Below are positions 57,631 to 64,000 of a stretch of DNA of 64,000 nt, piece by piece (positions within the stretch are counted from its first letter, which is position 1; the number at the start of each line of letters is the position of its first letter). Both the position numbers and the translations under genes were made by a program. The DNA comes from Hirschia maritima DSM 19733 (lineage in GTDB: Bacteria > Pseudomonadota > Alphaproteobacteria > Caulobacterales > Hyphomonadaceae). The notes below the pieces were generated by a model. It was not told the DNA's origin and did not search any database. It was given only the letters and a program-made list of their open reading frames with translations. The stretch is taken from assembly GCF_000378345.1 (NCBI RefSeq), contig NZ_KB899544.1, positions 248,001-312,000 on the forward strand, in the 5' to 3' direction.

Positions 57631-58995
57631 TTATCTTAGTACTGGTGACCATGCTGGGTCTGATGCATCACCCGGAGTAGGAACTCTTTTTAAGTTTCGA
57701 CCACTCAAATCAATACTCCAGAGGCTAGGGCGGCCTCCGCGAGACTCTTTAAAGAAGATAATCACACGTCCATTTGGGGACCATGTGGGGCCTTCCACCA
57801 AGTAATCGGAAGTAAGAGAGCGCTCTCCGGTGCCATCTGTTTTAACAACACCGATTTCAAAACGACCTTTGGACTGTTTGGTGAATGCAATCAAATCACC
57901 TCTTGGGGACCAAACGGGAGTTGAATAGCTTCCTTGACCAAATGTTACACGACAAGCTTTTCCTGGTGGTCCATTTTCACAATTACGATCTGATCCATCC
58001 GTGTTCATAATGTATAGTTGCGGTGATCCACCTCGGTCCGATGTGAAAACGATTTCTGACCCATCAGGAGAATAGGAAGGAGAGGTATCAATTGCAGGGT
58101 CATTTGTCAGGCGCGTACGTTGACGGCGGGCCAGATCAAGAACGTAGATATCCGAATTTCCATCTTCAGCCAAACTCATAGCAACGCTTTGACCATCAGG
58201 CGCGAAACGCGCGGCAAAGGAGGTGAGACCATAGTCACCAATAACTTCCTGACGGCCTGTTTCGATATCAAACAGGTATACGCGGCGACGCTCAAGAAGT
58301 GGGTTGCGAGCATCCGGAACCAAAGCAGTGTAAATAATGGTCTGAGAAGAAGGGTCAAAACGTGGTGTTTGAACTTCAATGCGTCCGTCTGTTAGATTTT
58401 CTGGGTTCGCGCCATCTTGATCCATGATTGCCAAACGACGAATTCGTTTTGTTTTGGGGCCACTTTCTTCAATGTATACAATGCGGCTATCAAAATACCC
58501 ACTGTCTGGTGTTAGTTGCTCATAAATATCATCAGCAATAATGTGAGCCATACGTCGCCAGCTATCGCGAGAAGAAACAGTGTATTCTTGTGAGTAGAGT
58601 TGTTTACCGGTGAAAACATCAAATAGACGGAACTGGGTTGCCATTGCACCTGTTGGGGTAATGATCGTTTTACCGACAAGCAGTGAGTCCGCGTTTATAA
58701 CTTTCCAGTCACCGAAAGTTGGCAGAACAGCAATATCTAGGTTTTTTTCTACAAAAGCGTCTGGACTGATCATACGGAAAAGGCCGGATCCGGCCAGATC
58801 ATTGCGGATCACTTGAGCAATATCAGCTCCAACAGTGGCTGCTTCTGGTGTATCTCCTGAGAAATCAGGGATCGCCATTGGCATGGCCTCGAAAGTTCCC
58901 TTAGTGATATTTACGACGTTTCTATCCTGCGCATAAGCGGGCAGGCAAAGCAGGCTGCATAACAATGCAGCGATAGCGCTGACGGCTGATTTCAT
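57631..58995 (-). CDS. tolB: Tol-Pal periplasmic protein TolB
   Basis: 454 aa. Signal peptide to AYAQ, N-terminal alpha/beta domain, then six-bladed propeller with repeated SPDGSEIVFTSDRGGSPQ and YSTPVWSPRGDLIAFTK blades. Binds Pal and TolA during division. In line with tolA (133-bp gap). Confidence 0.98.
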   Translation of the reverse strand: MKSAVSAIAALLCSLLCLPAYAQDRNVVNITKGTFEAMPMAIPDFSGDTPEAATVGADIAQVIRNDLAGSGLFRMISPDAFVEKNLDIAVLPTFGDWKVINADSLLVGKTIITPTGAMATQFRLFDVFTGKQLYSQEYTVSSRDSWRRMAHIIADDIYEQLTPDSGYFDSRIVYIEESGPKTKRIRRLAIMDQDGANPENLTDGRIEVQTPRFDPSSQTIIYTALVPDARNPLLERRRVYLFDIETGRQEVIGDYGLTSFAARFAPDGQSVAMSLAEDGNSDIYVLDLARRQRTRLTNDPAIDTSPSYSPDGSEIVFTSDRGGSPQLYIMNTDGSDRNCENGPPGKACRVTFGQGSYSTPVWSPRGDLIAFTKQSKGRFEIGVVKTDGTGERSLTSDYLVEGPTWSPNGRVIIFFKESRGGRPSLWSIDLSGRNLKRVPTPGDASDPAWSPVLR

Positions 58996-59128
58996 GGCGA
59001 GGATCTCCTATCCTTCATAGTCACTGTTTTGGTTCAGATATTATGGTTATCTCCTTGCACCATAATGATCTGTCGGAATTTTGTCATTTTAAAAGCAGTT
59101 CATTGCTTTTTATCGTCTAGATGAATGT

Positions 59129-60025
59129 CTAATTACCAGCGGCAAAGTTGAACTCGAAGTCTTTCCATTCTTCATAATGTTCCGCAGGGAAAATGTCATC
59201 GTAAGGTACGCATTTTTCGATGGCACGCTGAGCATTAAGGTCAAATGTACGCAATTGGCGGTCACTTTGAGGTATTATTGTGGGTTTCAAGCGCCTCGGC
59301 GTGCGCATCAATCGTCCGTCTTTTGTAAATGTAATGGCGTAAGTTACCTGGAGCCTGTCATAATTTGCCATATCGCGTGGATCTCGATAACAACCACTTG
59401 TTTCTAGTTTGGAACGCAGCATTGCTGTCCAAGTTGCTGTGTCACGTGCACGATCACCTGCAGATCGAACGTTTTTATTGACGTTTTCGACCTTTTTTAG
59501 ATCCGGAGCAGAACGATATTCACGTTCACGTGTTTTCTTCTTATTGTCCGTTGTTTGAAGAACGCTATCCAAGAAAGAATTTGATTTCTCTTTTTTGTCT
59601 TCTTCAGGTGGAATTACTTTAGGTTCTGGTGTGGGAGTAGGCTCGGGCTCTGGTGTCTCTTCAGGTTCGGGAGCTTCTTCCGGAGTTTCTTCAGGTTCAG
59701 GTTCGGCAACTTCTGGCTCTGATTCAGTTTCACCATCTTCTTCTGCAAATGGATCAGGTTCATCTGAAACTTCAGCATCTTCGTCTGGAATCGGCTCTTC
59801 TTCAGGAGGGACTTCTTCAGGTTCCGGTGTGGGGTCTGGTTCAGGTTCTTCCACTGGATCTGGTTGAGGCGCTGTTAGATTCGTGGTGTCATCAATCGTA
59901 ACCAACTCGACTGGAACTATGATTGTTTCTTCGGACATGGTTGTCGTTGCCATAGGGAAAACGACATAGGCTGAGCCGAATATAGCCCCATGTAGGATGG
60001 TTGAGAGGAATATACCTGGGCGCAC
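59129..60025 (-). CDS. tolA: TolA with an acidic Pro/Glu-rich linker
   Basis: 298 aa. N-terminal membrane anchor (about 8-26), central 45-150 region almost only Glu, Pro, Asp and Thr instead of the Ala/Lys-rich helix of E. coli TolA, and C-terminal TolA/TonB-like domain with two Cys (SGCYRDPRDMANY, IEKCVPY). Energised by TolQR, pulls on Pal-TolB. 2 bp after tolR. Confidence 0.93.
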   Translation of the reverse strand: MRPGIFLSTILHGAIFGSAYVVFPMATTTMSEETIIVPVELVTIDDTTNLTAPQPDPVEEPEPDPTPEPEEVPPEEEPIPDEDAEVSDEPDPFAEEDGETESEPEVAEPEPEETPEEAPEPEETPEPEPTPTPEPKVIPPEEDKKEKSNSFLDSVLQTTDNKKKTREREYRSAPDLKKVENVNKNVRSAGDRARDTATWTAMLRSKLETSGCYRDPRDMANYDRLQVTYAITFTKDGRLMRTPRRLKPTIIPQSDRQLRTFDLNAQRAIEKCVPYDDIFPAEHYEEWKDFEFNFAAGN

Positions 60026-60027
60026 GC

Positions 60028-60486
60028 CTAGTTTCCTTTAGCCTGACGGTTTCCTGATGGATCAGTGACGAGACCGACATTTGTAAAGCCAGCATCGCGT
60101 ACGAGGGAGAGGGCGGTTAGCACTTGTCCATAGTCAGCCGCTCTGTCTCCACGAACTAAAACGCGGTCTTCATATCCATTCTTGGCAATAGCGATCAGTT
60201 GTGCACCCAATTGCGCTGGGTCTACTGGCTCAGTGTTGCTTCCAATGAAGAGTTGACCTTCCGCATTGACAGTCAATGCCAAGGATTGGTTCTCACTTGG
60301 AGGAAGTGGTTTAGAATTAGTCTTTGCTAAATTAACTGGCTCACCAGTTACCACCATTGGAGCCGTCACCATAAAGATGACGAGCAAAACAAGCATTACA
60401 TCCACCATAGGCGTAACATTGATATCCGGATTTTGCGAGCGACGATGACCTCTGCCACCGCCTGAAGAAGGTGCACTCATACCCAT
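60028..60486 (-). CDS. tolR: TolR (ExbD family)
   Basis: 152 aa. One membrane helix with the essential Asp (PMVDVMLVLLVIFM, after NPDINVT), periplasmic domain VRGDRAADYGQVLTALSL. Forms the proton channel with TolQ. 2 bp from tolQ and tolA. Confidence 0.97.
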   Translation of the reverse strand: MGMSAPSSGGGRGHRRSQNPDINVTPMVDVMLVLLVIFMVTAPMVVTGEPVNLAKTNSKPLPPSENQSLALTVNAEGQLFIGSNTEPVDPAQLGAQLIAIAKNGYEDRVLVRGDRAADYGQVLTALSLVRDAGFTNVGLVTDPSGNRQAKGN

Positions 60487-60488
60487 GG

Positions 60489-61286
60489 TTATTCATCCAG
60501 TCTTTCCGCTAAACGGCGGGAAATACGAACTGTGAATTCTTCTGCGAATGTATCCATGTGGTCGGCAAACTTGTTCACCTCCCCTGAAAATTTGTTGTAA
60601 AACATCATCGCGGGGATCGCAGCCAATAGACCAAGAGCTGTCGCAAACAGCGCTTCCGCCATACCAGGAGCAACAACAGCAAGGTTGGTTTCACCAGCCA
60701 TTCCGATATCCCGGAAGGCTGTCATGATTCCCCAGACCGTTCCAAACAGACCGATGAAAGGAGCAGAAGAAGAAATAATGGCCAATGTAGAGAGGCCTTT
60801 TTCCATGCGGCTTGTTTCTCTGTTCACTGCTACATTCATTTGTGAACGAGCACGTTGTAGCAGGGATGAAGCAACTGTGTCGGTGAGTGTGCGAAGGCGA
60901 CGTGCTTCGCGCCATTCACGGGAGCCAGCAGAATAAACGCGGGCAAGTGCATCTGATGGCTTGTCGCCAACGCGGTCATCCATCTCGTCTAGTGGTTGTC
61001 CAGACCAGAATGCCTCTTCGAATTGGTGCGCTTTTTTGCGCGCAGCGGACATGCCGAACCATTTGTCGAAAGTGACCATCCATGACCAGACAGACATTAT
61101 AACCAGCACAAGCATAACCATTTTTACAACTGGGCCAGCTGCTAAGATCAAAGCTGTGAATGAGAAATCATCATGTCCAGAAATGGCGGCTGTTTCACCA
61201 CCTGTCACTTCTGGTGCGGAAACTTGCATGATGGGCAATGCAGTAAGCGTATCCATTCCGCTTGCGATTAAAAACTCTAGCGACAT
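60489..61286 (-). CDS. tolQ: TolQ (ExbB family)
   Basis: 265 aa. Three membrane helices; conserved GLFGTVWGIMTAF and LFATALGLLAAIPAMMFYN. Energises TolA from the proton motive force. First gene of tolQRAB; the 235-bp gap to ybgC holds the probable promoter. Confidence 0.97.
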   Translation of the reverse strand: MSLEFLIASGMDTLTALPIMQVSAPEVTGGETAAISGHDDFSFTALILAAGPVVKMVMLVLVIMSVWSWMVTFDKWFGMSAARKKAHQFEEAFWSGQPLDEMDDRVGDKPSDALARVYSAGSREWREARRLRTLTDTVASSLLQRARSQMNVAVNRETSRMEKGLSTLAIISSSAPFIGLFGTVWGIMTAFRDIGMAGETNLAVVAPGMAEALFATALGLLAAIPAMMFYNKFSGEVNKFADHMDTFAEEFTVRISRRLAERLDE

Positions 61287-61521
61287 TATTTGACCTCGTA
61301 CTTCAAAGACCAGTCCTGAACGCGCCAGACTCTCCAGCGCCCATTTATGTTCCCTTTATCGCAGTCTGCATGGAACGCAAATTGGGCAAGATGAAGGAGA
61401 CAGCCCATAAATACGCATGCAAATCACATTTGTGCAGTCATAAATTTCATGAAAAGTGGGATAAACTGTGTTTTTTACAGTTTTGAGGTGCTTTTAAGTT
61501 CGATTGTAAAAATGAAAGGCA

Positions 61522-61968
61522 CTATTGAGCGAACTGGTATTGTCCCCAAGCACGAAGCAATTCTTCAGATGGTCGTATAAGTTGGCCATCCATGTTGATT
61601 TGAACAACTGTCACTTTAGCTGCACATAATAATGTATTGTCGCGGTAAATGCTCTGATCGAACAAAAGACGAGCTCCTTTAGAGCCAACAAAACGTGTTC
61701 GAACTATTAGTGCGTCATCTATTTTGGCGGGGCGTTTAAAATCGATTTCCATTCTTGCGACAGCGAAGGCAAGAGGATCTTCTCTTTTTGCCAATTCTTC
61801 ATGGCTCATCCCAACAAAACGAAGAAAATCTGATCGACCGCGTTCGAAAAACTTCAGATAGTTTGCGTGATAAACTACACCTGTGAAGTCGGTATCTTCA
61901 TAGTACACACGCAAGGGTAGAATGTGTTCGTCTATTTCAATGCGCCCAGTTTCAGGTTGATCTTTCAT
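61522..61968 (-). CDS. ybgC: Acyl-CoA thioesterase YbgC
   Basis: 148 aa hot-dog fold; catalytic Asp/His context YYEDTDFTGVVYHANYLKFFERGRSD. Hydrolyses short or phospholipid-linked acyl-CoAs at the Tol complex. Same strand between ruvB and tolQ as in relatives. Confidence 0.95.
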   Translation of the reverse strand: MKDQPETGRIEIDEHILPLRVYYEDTDFTGVVYHANYLKFFERGRSDFLRFVGMSHEELAKREDPLAFAVARMEIDFKRPAKIDDALIVRTRFVGSKGARLLFDQSIYRDNTLLCAAKVTVVQINMDGQLIRPSEELLRAWGQYQFAQ

Positions 61969-62121
61969 AACTTTAAGTCCCGAAGTCGTCTTACTATAGC
62001 AATATGATCAGAGTTCTCTCTACTTCAAGAGGCCGTACCATCATCGACAACTATTGATGTCTTAGTGATACTCTATTCCACTAAAATACAATTGTAAAAT
62101 AAAAAGCAACTTTTGGTTGTT

Positions 62122-63153
62122 TTATTTTTCTGTAAACAATTCGGACTGATTGCTGGTCGCAGGTGTTGGTAGTCCCAATCGTTTGTAAGCTCCTGGCGCG
62201 GCCACGCGGCCTCGCGGAGTGCGAGCAACCAAGCCTTGTTGCATCAAATAGGGCTCAATAACTTCTTCAATTGCATCGCGAGCTTCTGATAATGCCGCTG
62301 CAAGGGTGTCTGCTCCAACTGGTCCACCGGAGTATGTTTTTACAAGCGCGTTTAGGTAGCGTCTATCAAGTGCATCGAGACCATCTGTATCCACATCAAG
62401 CCTAGCTAGCCCTTTACTAGCTGCTGCTTGATCTATTTGAACGCCATCAGCTTCTGCAAAATCACGAACGCGGCGCAATAATCGCATTGCGATTCTTGGC
62501 GTACCTCGAGCACGGCGCGCTATCTCTATGGCACCATCTTCTGAAATATTGGCACCCATTTTTATGCCAGCGCGATACACAATCCCGCCAAGTTCTTCAG
62601 GTGTATAAAATTCCAAGCGCACCGGAATGCCGAATCGATCTCTCAAAGGGGTAGAAAGAAGACCAGCACGTGTGGTTGCTCCGACGAGCGTAAAGGGTGG
62701 AAGATCGATTTTGACGGAACGCGCAGAAGGGCCGTCCCCAATCATTATATCGAGCGTGTGATCTTCCATTGCGGGATAAAGAATTTCTTCGACAACAGGA
62801 GAAAGTCTGTGGATCTCATCAATAAAGAGAACGTCGTTTTCTTCAAGGTTGGTGAGAAGAGCTGCTAAGTCGCCAGCTTTACCAATGACGGGACCAGATG
62901 TTGATCTAAAACCAACACCCATTTCTTTTGCTACAATTTGAGCCATTGTTGTTTTACCAAGCCCGGGTGGCCCAAATAAAAGCACGTGGTCAAGCGCATC
63001 TCCGCGGTTTCTGGCAGCTTGAACGAATACCTTTAAATTTGCTTTGGCAGCTTCTTGACCCGTAAAGTCATCAAATGAAAGCGGACGTAATGCTCTATCA
63101 ACAGCTTCTCCCGGAAGACGTTCTGGATCGGTTATATCACCATCTCTAGCCAT
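62122..63153 (-). CDS. ruvB: Holliday junction helicase RuvB
   Basis: 343 aa from ATG 63153; the TTG frame to 63177 adds eight unconserved residues. AAA+ motor with Walker [11 protein letters not shown], Walker B LFIDEIHR, sensor [18 protein letters not shown] and C-terminal winged helix. Drives branch migration with RuvA. Far from ruvA and in opposite orientation, which is unusual (see inversion finding). Confidence 0.97.
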   Translation of the reverse strand: MARDGDITDPERLPGEAVDRALRPLSFDDFTGQEAAKANLKVFVQAARNRGDALDHVLLFGPPGLGKTTMAQIVAKEMGVGFRSTSGPVIGKAGDLAALLTNLEENDVLFIDEIHRLSPVVEEILYPAMEDHTLDIMIGDGPSARSVKIDLPPFTLVGATTRAGLLSTPLRDRFGIPVRLEFYTPEELGGIVYRAGIKMGANISEDGAIEIARRARGTPRIAMRLLRRVRDFAEADGVQIDQAAASKGLARLDVDTDGLDALDRRYLNALVKTYSGGPVGADTLAAALSEARDAIEEVIEPYLMQQGLVARTPRGRVAAPGAYKRLGLPTPATSNQSELFTEK

Positions 63154-63369
63154 TATTGAGTATTGTATCCTGCACAAAGAAATTCGATTTTGTTCGTTAG
63201 AACCATTTAGAATGAAAACACTTCAAAAAGCAAAACAAAGTGTGAACGAAAAATAGGGTTATTTTTGAAATGTGATCTCAACACCTCTTCATATTTCCAT
63301 ATTCATGGTTAAATCAATGATCTATTGTTCTCTAGAATCAATGCCGCCAGTTAGAATGAAAAAAAGAAA

Positions 63370-63960
63370 ATGGGTGTTAAAATGTTAGAAAAGAAATTTG
63401 CACTCGCGCTGGCGGGATTGGGAATAGCAGTAAATCTGCCCGCTCATGCTGAGATCCTTGATAATGTTCGTGTCGGCGTGCTGGATCACAATGTTGAAGT
63501 TTTAACTCCAAAAAATTCGAACAAAGAGCCGGGTGTAAATGTTTCGGCTGAATTGCAGTTTTCAAAGCTCAATATACTTGGTGAGACTTGGTCACCGCAT
63601 CCATATATTATGGCCTCTGTGAATACTGAAGGGGCGACATCTTATGCTGCTGTGGGGCTTGAGTGGGACTTTGAAATTTTCCAAGGTTGGCATTTGCAGC
63701 CTGGAATAGGGTATACTGTTCACACTGGTGAACTAGAAAGCCAAGGTTCAACTCCTGAAGAAAGAGCAGATTTTGAATCTACACACTTATTGTTAGGGTC
63801 ACGAGATCTGTTTCGTACAAGTTTGGCGGTCACCAAAGACATCAATGAACATTGGGGCGTGCAGTTGATTTATGATCATCTTTCACATGGCCAAATGTTG
63901 GGCAATGGTCGAAATCAAGGGCTTGATGATGTTGGATTGCGTGTGGTGTATAATTTTTAA
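63370..63960 (+). CDS. PagL-like lipid A 3-O-deacylase
   Basis: 196 aa. Signal peptide to PAHA. Small outer-membrane barrel with catalytic His-x-Ser context in YDHLSHGQMLGNG and downstream Asn/Asp and terminal Phe (VVYNF). PagL removes the 3-O acyl chain of lipid A. A second start (ATG 63382) cannot be excluded. Divergent from ruvB, next to a proposed inversion end. Confidence 0.8.
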   Translation: MGVKMLEKKFALALAGLGIAVNLPAHAEILDNVRVGVLDHNVEVLTPKNSNKEPGVNVSAELQFSKLNILGETWSPHPYIMASVNTEGATSYAAVGLEWDFEIFQGWHLQPGIGYTVHTGELESQGSTPEERADFESTHLLLGSRDLFRTSLAVTKDINEHWGVQLIYDHLSHGQMLGNGRNQGLDDVGLRVVYNF

Positions 63961-64000
63961 TCCGCACGCGGACTGCCAAATTCCAACTGATTGCAATGTT

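Noticed and set aside
59595-59867. Ser/Gly-rich plus-strand frame
   Set aside because: Antisense of the Pro/Glu linker of tolA; low complexity artefact.
1-64000. Insertion sequences, phage genes or integrases
   Set aside because: None seen; accessory genes are interspersed singly.

Overview
The window reads as chromosomal DNA of an AT-leaning alphaproteobacterium, most likely from the Caulobacterales/Hyphomonadaceae side (Hirschia-like is my guess, not proven). The reasons are the large TonB-dependent receptor next to tryptophan-halogenase-like proteins, the very large NAD-glutamate dehydrogenase, an FzlA-like protein, a CC0125/CC1285-type lipoprotein, the order ruvB-ybgC-tolQRAB-pal-cpoB-(ybjN)-tilS-ftsH-folP, and serC-serA with a structured leader. 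I see no transposase, integrase, phage module or CRISPR array.

Layout. 1-8.3 kb is a catabolic/uptake locus: two convergent tryptophan-halogenase-like genes, a TonB-dependent receptor, an aldo/keto reductase and a sugar-porter MFS protein. Its two control regions share GCAAA repeats set 10 bp apart. At 8.5 kb is a tRNA-Ser(GGA). 8.8-18.7 kb mixes housekeeping genes (msrA, lepA, two GNATs) with accessory genes: an LpxR-like lipid A deacylase, a solitary PD-(D/E)XK-like nuclease, a barstar-like inhibitor without a barnase, and several proteins of unknown function. 18.8-31.3 kb holds gdhB, an AI-2E-type permease, a HerA/YjgR-type ATPase, a lipoprotein, a CDF metal exporter, fzlA, a GST and argE. 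31.3-36.3 kb holds cell-envelope sugar metabolism (galU, glmS, phosphomannomutase) plus non-coding structures. 37-43 kb has ruvC-ruvA, a lipoprotein serine hydrolase, an alternative oxidase and a ThuA-domain lipoprotein. 43-47.3 kb is the serine pathway (serC, a MazG-like gene, serA) with phzF upstream. 47.4-51.6 kb holds thiD coupled to a membrane-anchored TIR protein, then folP-mdaB-cupin. 51.7-63.2 kb, all on the minus strand, is ftsH, tilS, ybjN, cpoB, pal, tolB, tolA, tolR, tolQ, ybgC and ruvB. A PagL-like lipid A deacylase closes the window.

How the parts fit. ruvC-ruvA and ruvB are normally neighbours. Here they are 22.9 kb apart and in opposite orientation, and inverting the segment between them would rebuild the usual ruvCAB-ybgC-tol-pal order, so a large inversion is the simplest reading. 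Two different lipid A deacylase families (LpxR, PagL) lie in one window with Tol-Pal and envelope-sugar genes, which suggests active outer-membrane remodelling. The best candidates for undescribed biology are the solitary PD-(D/E)XK protein at 12.7 kb, the TIR-membrane-cysteine-rich protein coupled to thiD at 48.7 kb, the twin hairpins at 23.9 kb, the minus-strand structured RNA at 34.4 kb and the phased repeat operators at 5.4 and 8.2 kb. All functional statements come from reading the sequence and family knowledge; no searches were run.
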